From: Elusimicrobiota bacterium
Lineage (GTDB): Bacteria; Elusimicrobiota; Elusimicrobia; FEN-1173
Direction: 5' to 3'
DNA: 64,000 bases
Assembly: GCA_016706425.1 (NCBI GenBank)
Contig: JADJJR010000001.1
Location: 1,302,001 to 1,366,000, forward strand
The notes beneath the pieces were generated by a model. That model saw nothing but the letters and a program-made list of their open reading frames with translations, was not told where the DNA came from and searched no databases. Both the position numbers and the translations under genes were made by a program. Positions 33,016 to 42,336 of the stretch are shown here, in pieces. The first letter of the stretch is position 1. Every line of letters starts with the position of its first letter.

Positions 33016-33145
33016 CACCCTCGGATGGTCGACGGGGTCCCGGCAACGGGCCGTCGGCGAGGCGAAGAGGGTGGAGGCCGCTGAAGTTCGGCGGGAAAAA
33101 CCGCTCACAATCGCCCGCAAGGGCGCTTCAGGTTTTGTCCCCCAG
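33016..33145 (+). ncRNA. Structured rpsB 5' leader RNA (candidate cis-regulatory element)
   Basis: Nested perfect pairings show in the sequence. CACCCTC (33016-33022) pairs with GAGGGTG (33067-33073) and encloses CGACGG/CCGTCG (33030-33035 with 33051-33056) and CCCG-GCAA-CGGG (33039-33050). CTGAAG (33081-33086) pairs with CTTCAG (33126-33131) and encloses GCGG-GAAAAA-CCGC (33091-33104) and CGCCC-GCAA-GGGCG (33112-33125). GCAA tetraloops are typical of stable RNA. The element lies between a promoter and an attenuator-like hairpin before the S2 gene, the layout of a ribosomal-protein leader. I match it to no known family. Confidence 0.6.
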
Positions 33146-33178
33146 AGCGGCTGCCTTCGGGCGGCCGCTTTGCTTTTT
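33146..33178 (+). terminator. Attenuator-like intrinsic terminator before rpsB
   Basis: A 10-bp stem (AGCGGCTGCC with GGCGGCCGCT, one G-T pair) closed by a TTCG loop is followed by TTGCTTTTT. It ends 26 bases before the rpsB start, so it would end transcripts ahead of the gene unless the leader prevents folding. Confidence 0.65.
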
Positions 33179-33204
33179 GCGGACACAAAAGTTCAGGAGG
33201 AACA

Positions 33205-33996
33205 ATGGCAACCGTATCCATGAAGGCGCTGCTCGAAGCCGGGGTCCACTTCGGACATCAAACCCGGCGTTGGAACCCCAAGATGGCGAAATACATCTTC
33301 GGGGCCCGCAACAACATCCACATCATCGATTTGCAAAAGACCGTCAAGGAGTTGAAGAAGGCCCTGACCTACGTCCGTGATTTGGCCGCGTCCGGGAAAG
33401 TCTTGCTCTTCGTCGGAACAAAAAAACAGGCCCGCGAAGCCATCGCGCAGGAAGCGGCGCGCTGCGGCATGCCCTACATCCGCGACCGTTGGTTGGGTGG
33501 AACCCTCACCAACTTCGAAACCGTCCGCCGGTCGGCGAAGCGGCTTCAAGAGCAGGAACGGATGCGCGCCAGCGGCGTGTTGAGCTCCTTGAGCAAGAAA
33601 GAGGCCATGCTGCGCGAAAAAGAAATCAAACGGCTCGGGAAATCCCTCGACGGCATCAAGGACATGGAGCGGTTGCCGGACGCGGTGTTCATCGTTGATC
33701 CGGTCCAGGAAATCACCGCCGTGACGGAGTCCCGCCGCATGGAAATTCCCGTCGTTTCCATTTGCGACACCAACTGCGACCCGGATCTCATCGACTACCC
33801 CATGCCGGGCAACGACGACGCCATTCGCAGCGTCCGGTTGTTTTGCAAACTGGTGGCCGACAGCGTCATCGAAGGGGTGGAGTCGGCGAAGGGCAAAAAT
33901 CCCGCCGGTGTTTCCGAAGAAGCGGTCGAGCAGGAAATTCCCCTGACCGACGCCGCGCCCGCGCCGGCCGAACCGGCCGAAGCGCCGGCCCAGTAG
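33205..33996 (+). CDS. rpsB: 30S ribosomal protein S2
   Basis: The 263-residue protein matches S2: [62 protein letters not shown] and [20 protein letters not shown]. An Ala/Pro/Glu-rich tail of about 25 residues extends past the core. CAGGAGGAAC gives a strong ribosome site. It heads the rpsB-tsf-pyrH-frr order common in bacteria. Confidence 0.98.
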   Translation: MATVSMKALLEAGVHFGHQTRRWNPKMAKYIFGARNNIHIIDLQKTVKELKKALTYVRDLAASGKVLLFVGTKKQAREAIAQEAARCGMPYIRDRWLGGTLTNFETVRRSAKRLQEQERMRASGVLSSLSKKEAMLREKEIKRLGKSLDGIKDMERLPDAVFIVDPVQEITAVTESRRMEIPVVSICDTNCDPDLIDYPMPGNDDAIRSVRLFCKLVADSVIEGVESAKGKNPAGVSEEAVEQEIPLTDAAPAPAEPAEAPAQ

Positions 33997-34007
33997 GAGG
34001 CTTTTCC

Positions 34008-34901
34008 ATGGCGGACATTTCCAGCGAGATGGTGGCGAAGCTCCGGGCGACGACCGGGGCGGGACTGATGGATTGCAAACGCGCGTTGACCCAGACCGCG
34101 GGCGACGTGGACAAGGCGATCCAGATTCTGCGCGAGCAGGGCGCGGCTTCGGCCGCGAAGCGCGTCGGTCGTGTGGCCGCGGACGGCCTGGTCTCCTCTT
34201 ACATCGATCCGACCGGGAAGACCGCGGTGTTGATGGAATTGAACTGCGAAACGGATTTCGTGGCGCGGACCGACGACTTCCAAAAACTGTTGAGCGAACT
34301 TTCGCAGGAGGCCGCGAAGGCGGCCCCCGCCTGGCGTTCGCCCGATGACGCCCCGGCGGCCCGCGTTCGCGACCTCGCCGCCAAGCTGGGGGAAAACGTC
34401 CAGTTGCGGGCCGGTCGCTTCGCGCGGTTCGACCGTCAGTCCCCGGGCATTTTCGCCGTTTACATCCATCCCTCCGGTCATTTCGGGAAAGTCGGCGTGC
34501 TGTTGGAGCTCGGGGTCGCCGGCGACGGCGCCGCCGCCCTCGCCACCGAAGAGGCCAAAGCCCTCGCGCGCGACCTGGCGATGCAAGTGGCCGCCGCCAC
34601 GCCGCGCTGGGTGCGCAAAGAAGACGTGCCCTTGGACACCTTGGAGAACGAAAAGAAAATCGCGGTCGAACAAGCCAAACGGGAAAACAAGCCCGAAAAA
34701 ATTTGGGACAAGATCGCCCAAGGGAAAACGCAACAGTTTTACCAGCAATTCTGCCTCATGGAGCAGGTGTTCGTGAAGCCCGTTGAGGGCAGCGCGAAAC
34801 CGCCCCTCGTTGGGCAGGTGGTGGAGTCTGTCTCCAAAAAGCTGGGGTTCACTTTGGTCCCCCGCCGTTTCGTTCGGTTGAAGGTCGGCGAGGAGGATTA
34901 A
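34008..34901 (+). CDS. tsf: Elongation factor Ts
   Basis: EF-Ts recycles EF-Tu by nucleotide exchange. The 297-residue protein starts at ATG 34008 (after TAGGAGGC) with the LRATTGAGLMDCKRAL motif, then the TDFVARTDDF core and two dimerisation-like domains. Length is normal. It follows rpsB by 11 bases. Confidence 0.98.
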   Translation: MADISSEMVAKLRATTGAGLMDCKRALTQTAGDVDKAIQILREQGAASAAKRVGRVAADGLVSSYIDPTGKTAVLMELNCETDFVARTDDFQKLLSELSQEAAKAAPAWRSPDDAPAARVRDLAAKLGENVQLRAGRFARFDRQSPGIFAVYIHPSGHFGKVGVLLELGVAGDGAAALATEEAKALARDLAMQVAAATPRWVRKEDVPLDTLENEKKIAVEQAKRENKPEKIWDKIAQGKTQQFYQQFCLMEQVFVKPVEGSAKPPLVGQVVESVSKKLGFTLVPRRFVRLKVGEED

Positions 34902-34904
34902 CCC

Positions 34905-35624
34905 GTGTCAGCGCCCAAAGCCGTGCGGCGGGTGGTGCTGAAACTCTCGGGCGAGGCGCTCCTCGGGCGCTCCGCCAACGGGATCGACGTCGACGCCCTT
35001 TTCTCGATTGCCCAAAGCCTGAAGTCGGCCCAGAAGGCCCGGCACCAGGTCGCGGTGGTCGTCGGGGGGGGCAACATCTGGCGCGGCGGCCGCGGTCGGG
35101 GCCGGGAATTGGACCGCGTCATCTCGGACCAAATGGGCATGCTGGCGACCCTTGTCAACGCCCTGGCCCTGCAGGACGCCCTGGAAAAACTCGGCGTGCC
35201 GACCCGGGTGATGTCGGCCATGGAAGTCGCCAAGGTGGCCGAGCCCTACATCCGTCGGCGGGCCATTCGCCATCTCGAAAAAGGCCGGCTGGTGATCTTC
35301 GCCGCCGGGACCGGCAATCCCTTCTTTTCCACCGACACCGCCGCCGCGTTGCGCGCCTCGGAAATCGAGGCCGACATCGTCCTCAAGGCCACCCAGGTGG
35401 ATGGTGTTTACGACGCCGACCCGCATACCCACCCCAAGGCCAAACGTTACAAAACCCTTTCTTTGAACCAGGCCCTGCGGGACCGATTGGGCGTGATGGA
35501 CGCCGCGGCCCTCGCGTTGTGCCTGGAGAACAAAATCCCCATCCGCGTTTTCAACCTGCGGGACGTCGGTTCCATCCGCCGTGCCATCGCGGGCGAAGCC
35601 GTCGGCACGCTGGTGACCCCCTAG
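34905..35624 (+). CDS. pyrH: UMP kinase
   Basis: PyrH phosphorylates UMP to UDP. The 239-residue protein has VVLKLSGEALLG, VVVGGGNIWRG, FAAGTGNPFFSTDTAAALRA and the late ATQVDGVYDADP motif of the amino-acid-kinase fold. GTG 34905 is three bases after tsf. Confidence 0.98.
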   Translation: MSAPKAVRRVVLKLSGEALLGRSANGIDVDALFSIAQSLKSAQKARHQVAVVVGGGNIWRGGRGRGRELDRVISDQMGMLATLVNALALQDALEKLGVPTRVMSAMEVAKVAEPYIRRRAIRHLEKGRLVIFAAGTGNPFFSTDTAAALRASEIEADIVLKATQVDGVYDADPHTHPKAKRYKTLSLNQALRDRLGVMDAAALALCLENKIPIRVFNLRDVGSIRRAIAGEAVGTLVTP

Positions 35625-35633
35625 GAGACACCC

Positions 35634-36209
35634 ATGTCCAACATCCCCGCCCCGGTCCAACCGCTTTTCGCGACGGCCGAAGCCGCCATGAAGAAATCCA
35701 TCGAGAAGCTCCGCCAGGAATTCGCGGGGCTGCGCACGGGGCGGGCGACGGGCAATTTGCTCGACCACATCAAAGTCGAATATTACGGGTCCCACGTCCC
35801 CATGAAACAGGTGGCCGCCGTGAGCGTCCCCGATGGGCGCACCATCGAAGTCAAACCCTGGGACATCGGGTCCCTCGCGGCCATTGAAAAGGCCCTGCGC
35901 ATCTCCGATCTGGGATTGACCCCCAACAACGACGGGAAAATGATCCGGCTTGTCGTGCCCACGTTGACCGAGGAACGCCGCAAGGACATGGTCAAGACGG
36001 TTCGGAAAATCGCCGAGGATTTCCGCGTTGCCGTCCGCAACGACCGCCGGGTCGCCATGGAAGGCCTCAAGAAAGGGGAAAAAGACAAGGTTCTTTCGGA
36101 GGACCAACGGAAAACCGCCGAAGGCGCCCTGCAAGGCCTCACCGACGCCCACATCAAACAGGTGGACGAAGCCCTCGCCGCCAAAGAGAAAGACATCCTC
36201 ACCGTCTGA
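35634..36209 (+). CDS. frr: Ribosome recycling factor
   Basis: RRF splits post-termination ribosomes with EF-G. The 191-residue protein shows LRTGRATGNLLDHIKVEYYGS, the VAAVSVPDGRTIEVKPWD segment and LTEERRKDMVKTVRKIAEDFRVAVRNDRR. Normal length; ATG 35634 is preceded by TAGGAGACACCC. Confidence 0.98.
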   Translation: MSNIPAPVQPLFATAEAAMKKSIEKLRQEFAGLRTGRATGNLLDHIKVEYYGSHVPMKQVAAVSVPDGRTIEVKPWDIGSLAAIEKALRISDLGLTPNNDGKMIRLVVPTLTEERRKDMVKTVRKIAEDFRVAVRNDRRVAMEGLKKGEKDKVLSEDQRKTAEGALQGLTDAHIKQVDEALAAKEKDILTV

Positions 36210-36223
36210 CCGTCCCCGTCGCC

Positions 36224-36976
36224 ATGCCCTCCCTTTTGAATCGACGTCCGCCCGTGGTGTCACAACGCCGGGTGGACGTTCCCGTTTTGGACCCCGCCCG
36301 CGTGCCCGCGCACGTCGCCGTCATCATGGACGGCAACGGGCGGTGGGCTCAGCGGCGCGGGAAACCGCGTCTTTGGGGCCATCGGGCGGGGGCGGAGAGC
36401 GTGCGGGCGGTGGTGCGGGCCGCTGGCGACGCGGGCGTGAAGGTCCTCACGCTGTACGCGTTTTCGACTGAAAATTGGTCCCGCTCGGCGGGGGAGGTCA
36501 ACGGGTTGATGGCCCTGTTGGTCGGCACGTTGCGGCGGGAAATCCGCCGCCTCGATGAGAACAACGTGCGGTTGCGCGCCATCGGGCGGCTGGACGGATT
36601 GCCCGCCGCCGTTCGGGCGGGCCTCAAAAAGGCCGTCGCCGTCCTGGAGGACAACACGGGTTTGGTGTTAACGTTGGCCCTCAATTACGGCGGCCGGCAG
36701 GAAATCGTCGACGCCGCCCAACGGGTCACGGCCGCGGGGGAGGCCATCACCGAGGAAAGCCTGGCCCGACGTCTTTACACGGCCGGGTTGCCCGATCCGG
36801 ATTTGATGATCCGCACGTCCGGGGAGTACCGTTTGTCCAATTTCCTGTTGTGGCAGTCGGCCTACACCGAGCTGTACGTGACGCCCGTGTTGTGGCCCGA
36901 TTTTCGGGAGGGCGAATTTTACGAAGCGTTGTTGGATTACCAAAAGCGCGAGCGCCGATTCGGCGGGGTTCAGTGA
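36224..36976 (+). CDS. uppS: Undecaprenyl diphosphate synthase (cis-prenyltransferase)
   Basis: UppS makes the C55 lipid carrier precursor for cell-wall synthesis. The 250-residue protein has the catalytic motif VAVIMDGNGRWAQRRG, LTLYAFSTENWSR and DLMIRTSGEYRLSNFLLWQSAYTE. About 25 residues precede the conserved domain. It overlaps cdsA by one base. Confidence 0.97.
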   Translation: MPSLLNRRPPVVSQRRVDVPVLDPARVPAHVAVIMDGNGRWAQRRGKPRLWGHRAGAESVRAVVRAAGDAGVKVLTLYAFSTENWSRSAGEVNGLMALLVGTLRREIRRLDENNVRLRAIGRLDGLPAAVRAGLKKAVAVLEDNTGLVLTLALNYGGRQEIVDAAQRVTAAGEAITEESLARRLYTAGLPDPDLMIRTSGEYRLSNFLLWQSAYTELYVTPVLWPDFREGEFYEALLDYQKRERRFGGVQ

Positions 36977-37827
36977 TGGTGCTGCCGCGCGTTTTGACGG
37001 CGGTGGTGTTGGCTCCTTTGTTCCTGTGGCTCCTGTTTTTGGGCCAACTGCCCTTCGCCGCCTTCGTCTGGTTCCTGGCGGCCTTGGCGCTTTGGGAGTT
37101 CCACCGCATGGGGGAGCTCGGGGGGCACGCCACGCAGGGGGTGTGGGGCATCCTGGGGGGGCTCGTCGTGGTGACCGCCTTGACGTTCCCCGGCGTGCGT
37201 CCGGAGGCGCCCTGGCGCGCCCAGGCCCCGGCCTTCGCCACGATGGCCGTGACTTTTCTGTGGATGGCGCGGGAATTGGCGCGCCGCGACAAGGGCGTCT
37301 CCGTCCTTCGGCTCGCCATGTCGGCGGCGGGGCTTCTCTTTGTGGCGCTGCCTCTCGGTTTTTTGACGCTGTTGCGCGAACTGCGGGGCGATTCAGCCGA
37401 ATTCTTTCATGTGGGGCGGGACGCCGCGGTGCTGCTCGTGGCTCTTATCTGGGCCCAGGACACGGCGGCCTGGGCCGTTGGCATGGCCTTCGGCCGCCAC
37501 CGGCTGGCGCCGGCGGTGAGCCCTAAAAAATCCTGGGAGGGCGCGGCGGGCGGGCTGGTGGCCGCCGTGGCGGTTTCGCTCTTTTTGCGGGAAGCCTGGT
37601 TGCGGCCCTTGTTCGGCCGGGGGGAAGTGATCCTCTTGGCCGTGGTCCTGGGGGTCTTGGCCCAGGTGTCGGATTTGGCGGAGTCCCTTCTCAAGCGGTG
37701 TCTCGGGGTCAAGGATTCTTCGGCCCTGCTGCCCGGCCACGGCGGGGTTTTGGATCGGTTTGATTCGTTCCTTTTCACCGCACCGTTTTTTTACTACTAC
37801 ATGATCTCCCTGGGCAAAGGGGCATGA
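36976..37827 (+). CDS. cdsA: Phosphatidate cytidylyltransferase
   Basis: CdsA makes CDP-diacylglycerol for phospholipids. The 283-residue membrane protein has about eight helices and the complete family signature SLLKRCLGVKDSSALLPGHG, followed by GGVLDRFDS. ATG 36976 sits in the uppS stop. Confidence 0.96.
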   Translation: MVLPRVLTAVVLAPLFLWLLFLGQLPFAAFVWFLAALALWEFHRMGELGGHATQGVWGILGGLVVVTALTFPGVRPEAPWRAQAPAFATMAVTFLWMARELARRDKGVSVLRLAMSAAGLLFVALPLGFLTLLRELRGDSAEFFHVGRDAAVLLVALIWAQDTAAWAVGMAFGRHRLAPAVSPKKSWEGAAGGLVAAVAVSLFLREAWLRPLFGRGEVILLAVVLGVLAQVSDLAESLLKRCLGVKDSSALLPGHGGVLDRFDSFLFTAPFFYYYMISLGKGA

Positions 37828-39017
37828 CCAAACGATTGACCATTTTGGGGTCCACCGGCTCCATCGGCGTCAACGCGCTGGATGTGGTTCAACGTTTGAA
37901 CCGCGCGACCCCGGGGGCCTTCCGGGTGCGCGGGCTGTCGGCCCACGGCAACGTCGATCGACTGAAGGATCAGGTCCGCGCGTTCCGGCCCGAAGAGGTG
38001 GTCCTGGGCCACGCCGCGTCGGCGGCTCATTTTGCGGACTGGGCGCGGGCCCGGAAAATCTCTTTGCGGGTGAGGTCCGGCGTCGAAGGGCTTGAAGCCC
38101 TGGCCGCCCGCCCCGGGACCGACCTGGTCTTGTCGGCTGTTGTGGGCGCGGTGGGGTTGACCCCCCTGTTGGCCGCCCTGCGGAGTGGAACCGATGTGGC
38201 CCTGGCCAACAAGGAAGCGCTCATCGTGGCGGGGGACCTTTTGATGGCCACCGCCCGCCGCGCGGGCGCGCGGATCCTGCCCGTGGACAGCGAACATTCG
38301 GCGATGTTTCAATGTCTGGGCGGACGTACGGGCCCCAGCGCGGGCGTTCGCCGGTTGATTCTGACGGCGTCGGGCGGGGCGTTTTATCGTCGAAACGGAT
38401 CCCTCCGCAACGTGACGGTGGATGAGGCCCTGGCCCACCCGACCTGGAAAATGGGAAAAAAAATCACGGTGGACTCGGCCACCTTGACCAACAAAGGGTT
38501 GGAAGCCATCGAGGCGCATCATTTGTTCGGCGTGCCCCTGGACCGGATCCACATCGTGATCCACCCGCAATCCATCGTGCACTCGCTGGTGGAATTTGAC
38601 GATGGGTCTTTGTTGGCGCAACTGTCGCATCCCGACATGCGGTTGCCGATTCAATACGCCCTGACCTTCCCGGAGCGTCGGCCCACCCCGGTGCGGCCGC
38701 TGGCTTTGGAGGAAATCCGGCGCTTGGATTTCGCGGAACCCGAATTTCGCCGGTTCCCGTGCCTGACGTTGGCTTTGGAATCGGGCCGGCGGGGCGGATT
38801 GCGACCGGCGGTTTTTAACGCCGCCAACGAAACCGCGGTCAAGGCTTTTCTGGAGGGGCGTGTGCGCTTCACGGCCATTCCCCGGGTGATCGATCGGACG
38901 CTTCGGGCCTGGGACAAAACCCCGGTCCAAGACGGACGGACCTTGGCGTCGATCCTCGCGGCCGACGCCTGGGGACGGGACGCCGCCCGCCGGATGATGG
39001 AAAAGGAGAAACCATGA
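37824..39017 (+). CDS. dxr: 1-deoxy-D-xylulose-5-phosphate reductoisomerase
   Basis: Dxr performs the second step of the MEP isoprenoid pathway with NADPH. The 397-residue protein has the nucleotide-binding ILGSTGSIGVNALDV, ANKEALIVAGDLLM, PVDSEHSAMFQCL and ILTASGGAFYR; metal and substrate residues lie in these motifs. It overlaps cdsA and rseP by four bases each. Confidence 0.98.
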   Translation: MTKRLTILGSTGSIGVNALDVVQRLNRATPGAFRVRGLSAHGNVDRLKDQVRAFRPEEVVLGHAASAAHFADWARARKISLRVRSGVEGLEALAARPGTDLVLSAVVGAVGLTPLLAALRSGTDVALANKEALIVAGDLLMATARRAGARILPVDSEHSAMFQCLGGRTGPSAGVRRLILTASGGAFYRRNGSLRNVTVDEALAHPTWKMGKKITVDSATLTNKGLEAIEAHHLFGVPLDRIHIVIHPQSIVHSLVEFDDGSLLAQLSHPDMRLPIQYALTFPERRPTPVRPLALEEIRRLDFAEPEFRRFPCLTLALESGRRGGLRPAVFNAANETAVKAFLEGRVRFTAIPRVIDRTLRAWDKTPVQDGRTLASILAADAWGRDAARRMMEKEKP

Positions 39018-40120
39018 TTTCATTTATGATCGGTGCGTTGGGGGTGGTGTTCGCCTTCGGATTGGTGATTTTCGTTCACGAATTCGGCCACTTCATCGTG
39101 GCGAAAAAAACCGGCGTCAAGGTCGACCGGTTTGCCTTCGGCCTCGGCCCGGAAATGTTCGGCTTTCAGTGGGGGGAAACCCGTTATTGCGTGGCCTGGA
39201 TCCCGCTCGGCGGTGAAGTGCGCATGGCCGGCGAAATGGAGCCCGGCGCCGAACCCAAGGCGGACCGGGACCCCCGCGAATTTTTCGCCAAGCCCTGGTA
39301 CAAACGCGTCCCCATCGTTTTGGCGGGGCCGGCCATGAACTACGTCCTGGCGTTCGGCCTGTTCGCCCTGGTTTTCTTCGCCTACGGCAACCCGCGGTTG
39401 TCCACCGACCCTATGATCGGGGAATTGGCGGACGGTTTTCCCGCGCGGACGGCGGGCCTCGAACCGGGGGACCGCGTTGTCGCCGTCGACGGCGCCGGGG
39501 TGTCCACCTGGGCGAGCCTGGCGGAAAAAATCCACGCGAGCCCGGGAAAATCCCTCGCTTTGACCGTTGACCGCTCCGCCGGCGACGCGCGCCAGACCCT
39601 GACCATCGCGGTCATCCCGCGGCGCGATCCCGTGTCGGGCCGCGGGATGATCGGCGTCACTCCCACGACGGTTTTCGACCCGGTGGGGGCGGTCGAATCC
39701 CTCCGGTTGGGAGGTCAGCAGACGGTCTATTGGAGCCTGCACACCCTGGACTACTTGAAGGAGCGATTGTTGCGACGGGAAAAACCCGAACTCTCGGGCC
39801 CCGTGGGCATCGCGAGCGTGATCTCCAAATCGGCGCGCAGCGGTCTTCAAGACTACATCTTCCTGATCGCGATGATTTCCCTGGGGATCGGCCTCTTCAA
39901 CCTCTTCCCGATTCCCATGCTCGACGGCGGCCATCTGATGTTTTTTCTCTACGAGGGGATTTTCCGCCGGCCCGCCGGCCGGCGGGTGGTGGTCGCGGCC
40001 AACATGGTCGGTCTGTCCGTCCTCCTCGGTATTCTGGTGTTCGCCACCTATTCCGACATTCAGCGCCTGCGCTCCGCCCGGAGCGAACCGACCCCCGTCG
40101 CGACGGGGGAGGCGAAATAA
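39014..40120 (+). CDS. rseP: Site-2 protease RseP/RasP (M50 zinc metalloprotease with PDZ domain)
   Basis: The intramembrane protease cleaves membrane-bound regulators and remnant signal peptides. The 368-residue protein has VIFVHEFGHFIVAKK near residue 20, one PDZ domain (about 130-210, with GLEPGDRVVAVDGAGV), and the second catalytic motif LFPIPMLDGGHLMF near 300. It overlaps dxr and proS. Confidence 0.96.
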   Translation: MISFMIGALGVVFAFGLVIFVHEFGHFIVAKKTGVKVDRFAFGLGPEMFGFQWGETRYCVAWIPLGGEVRMAGEMEPGAEPKADRDPREFFAKPWYKRVPIVLAGPAMNYVLAFGLFALVFFAYGNPRLSTDPMIGELADGFPARTAGLEPGDRVVAVDGAGVSTWASLAEKIHASPGKSLALTVDRSAGDARQTLTIAVIPRRDPVSGRGMIGVTPTTVFDPVGAVESLRLGGQQTVYWSLHTLDYLKERLLRREKPELSGPVGIASVISKSARSGLQDYIFLIAMISLGIGLFNLFPIPMLDGGHLMFFLYEGIFRRPAGRRVVVAANMVGLSVLLGILVFATYSDIQRLRSARSEPTPVATGEAK

Positions 40121-41835
40121 TGCGCCAATCCCGAACGCTGTTGCCGACCCTGAAGGAGTTGCCCGCGGACGCGGACACGGCCTCCGCGCGGCTCATGTTG
40201 CGGTCGGGCATGATCCGCAAAGTGGCCGCGGGCCTCTTCGAATGGCTGCCCGTGGGGTTGCGCGCCCTGCGGAAGGTGGAGCGCATCGTGCGCGAGGAAA
40301 TGAACCGCGCGGGGGGGCAGGAGGTCTGGTTGCCCGTGGTCCAGCCCAAGGATCTGTGGTCCGAATCCGGCCGGTGGCAGGTGTACGGCAGGGAAATGCT
40401 GCGATTCAAGGACCGCAAGGACACCGAATTCTGCCTCGCCCCGACGGCCGAAGAGGTGATCACCGATCTGGTGCGGCGGGAAATCCGCTCCTACCGGGAG
40501 TTGCCGTTGTTGTTGTATCAATTCGGCACCAAATTCCGGGATGAAATTCGCCCCCGGTTCGGGGTCATGCGCGCCCGCGAGTTTTACATGAAGGACGCCT
40601 ACTCGTTTCACGCCGACGAAACCAGCGCCGAAGCGGTTTACAAAGACGTGTTCGAGGCCTACAAACGCGTTTTCACCCGTTGCGGGTTGAAATTCCGACC
40701 CGTGGAAGCCGACACCGGCGCCATCGGCGGCAATTTCTCCCACGAGTTTATGGTCTTGGCCGCCACCGGCGAGGAAACCATCGCTTCCTGCGAGGCCTGC
40801 GGGTACGCGGCGAACATCGAACGGGCGGAAGCCCGGCCCCCGGCCCCGGCGTCGGGGGAAACGCCCGCCCCGATCGAAGAAGTCGCCACTCCCGCCCTGG
40901 GCGCCGTGGCCGACCTGTCGGCTTTCCTCAAAGTCCCCGCGGACCGTTTCATCAAAACGGTGTTTTACGTGGCCGACGGGAAACCGGTGGTGGCCCTGGT
41001 GCGGGGGGATCTTGATTTGAACGAGCCCAAGCTCCAGCGCGCCCTCGGGGCCAAATTGATGTTCAAGGCGGGGGAGGACGTTTACCGTCAAACCGCCGGC
41101 TGCGCGCCGGGTTTCGCGGGGCCGGTGGGCCTGGTGGCGACCACGGTCGCTGATCCGAGCGTGATGGGGCTGGTGAACGCCGTGACCGGCGCCAACAAAA
41201 CCGACACGCACCTAAAAAACGTTAACCCGGGCCGGGATTTCACCCCGGGTCGGGTGGCGGACATCCGAAACGTCCGGGAAAATGACCCTTGCCCAAAATG
41301 CAATCACCCGTTAAGCTTCCATAAGGGCATCGAGGTCGGCCACACGTTCAAACTGGGGACCAAATACTCTCAGGCCATGGACGCCGGGTTTTTAACGGAA
41401 AAAGGGGCCAAGACGCCGTTCATCATGGGTTGTTACGGCATCGGCGTGAGCCGGGTCGTGGCCGCGGCCATCGAGCAGTCGAACGACGAAAACGGCATCG
41501 TTTGGCCGGAGGCCCTGGCGCCCTACGACGCGGCGGTCCTGCCGCTCAACACACAGGAACCCCGGGTGATGGCGGTGGCCGAAGCGATCGAAAAAGCCTT
41601 GGAGGCCGAGGGGTGGGACGTCCTTCTGGACGACCGGGACCAACGGGCCGGGGTCAAATTTAAAGACGCGGACCTCCTGGGGCTTCCCTTCCGGGTGACG
41701 GTGGGGGAGAAAAAACTGGCCCTCGGGATGGTCGAGATCAAGCGGCGCGGGGCGGCTTCCGCCGAGGATGTGCCGATCGACCAAGCCGTGGCGCGGTTGC
41801 GGGAGATGCGAAAAGGCGGTGCGACGGGCCGCTGA
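40120..41835 (+). CDS. proS: Prolyl-tRNA synthetase (bacterial type)
   Basis: ProS charges tRNA-Pro. The 571-residue class II enzyme has the motif-1 region (GLFEWLPVGLRALRKVERIVREE), motif 2 KFRDEIRPRFGVMRAREFYMKDAYSF, a YbaK-like editing insertion (about 235-380), motif 3 GCYGIGVSRVVAAAIEQ and an anticodon-binding C-terminus. ATG 40120 overlaps the rseP stop. Confidence 0.97.
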   Translation: MRQSRTLLPTLKELPADADTASARLMLRSGMIRKVAAGLFEWLPVGLRALRKVERIVREEMNRAGGQEVWLPVVQPKDLWSESGRWQVYGREMLRFKDRKDTEFCLAPTAEEVITDLVRREIRSYRELPLLLYQFGTKFRDEIRPRFGVMRAREFYMKDAYSFHADETSAEAVYKDVFEAYKRVFTRCGLKFRPVEADTGAIGGNFSHEFMVLAATGEETIASCEACGYAANIERAEARPPAPASGETPAPIEEVATPALGAVADLSAFLKVPADRFIKTVFYVADGKPVVALVRGDLDLNEPKLQRALGAKLMFKAGEDVYRQTAGCAPGFAGPVGLVATTVADPSVMGLVNAVTGANKTDTHLKNVNPGRDFTPGRVADIRNVRENDPCPKCNHPLSFHKGIEVGHTFKLGTKYSQAMDAGFLTEKGAKTPFIMGCYGIGVSRVVAAAIEQSNDENGIVWPEALAPYDAAVLPLNTQEPRVMAVAEAIEKALEAEGWDVLLDDRDQRAGVKFKDADLLGLPFRVTVGEKKLALGMVEIKRRGAASAEDVPIDQAVARLREMRKGGATGR

Positions 41836-41865
41836 GTCACAACGACATCACGAGGGGCGCGGCGA

Positions 41866-42336
41866 ATGCCATTTGACGACACATTGTTCATCAAACGAAA
41901 CGTCGACATCCTGTCCTTCTTCACGGAGGGCCAGATCCGCGCCATCACCCAGGACGCCGACCGGCAAGTGTTCAACAAAGGCCAAACCGTCGTGTTCCGC
42001 GGGGAAATCAACAGCAATTTCAATATTTTAAAGAGCGGTCGGGCCGAGGTGTCCGTGAAAAGCGGCGGGGACACCGTGATCCTGTCGACCCTGGGCCCGG
42101 GGGATTTCTTCGGGGAAATGTCGCTGTTGGAGTCCACCCCCGCCAACGCCACCATCCGCGCCGTGGAGGACGACACCGTCGTCCTCATGATCCCGCTGGA
42201 CACCTTCCGCGCGTTTCTCCGTCAACACCCTTCCCTGGAGCTCGCGCTGCGCGAAAAAATGGCCGAGCGACGCCGTCAGAACGCCGCGGCCACCGCCCGT
42301 GCCAAACCCGGCGCCTCGCCGGCCGGCCAACCATGA
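41866..42336 (+). CDS. Cyclic nucleotide-binding-like domain protein
   Basis: The 156-residue protein has a single cNMP-binding fold (about 15-130): FNKGQTVVFRGEINSNFNILKSGRAEV and the phosphate-binding-cassette-like region GDFFGEMSLLESTPANATIRA. The arginine that grips the cyclic phosphate in CRP/PKA-type domains (usual R-[ST]-A) is not present; the position reads ANAT. It has no DNA-binding domain. It overlaps the Ser/Thr kinase gene, so it may be a regulatory partner of the kinase. Ligand binding is doubtful. Confidence 0.85.
   Translation: MPFDDTLFIKRNVDILSFFTEGQIRAITQDADRQVFNKGQTVVFRGEINSNFNILKSGRAEVSVKSGGDTVILSTLGPGDFFGEMSLLESTPANATIRAVEDDTVVLMIPLDTFRAFLRQHPSLELALREKMAERRRQNAAATARAKPGASPAGQP

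Noticed and set aside
32980..33178. 6S, SRP or RNase P RNA in the rpsB upstream gap
   Set aside because: Length and helices were suggestive, but none of the conserved cores of those RNAs is present and the terminator lies right before rpsB, so a leader RNA is the simpler reading.
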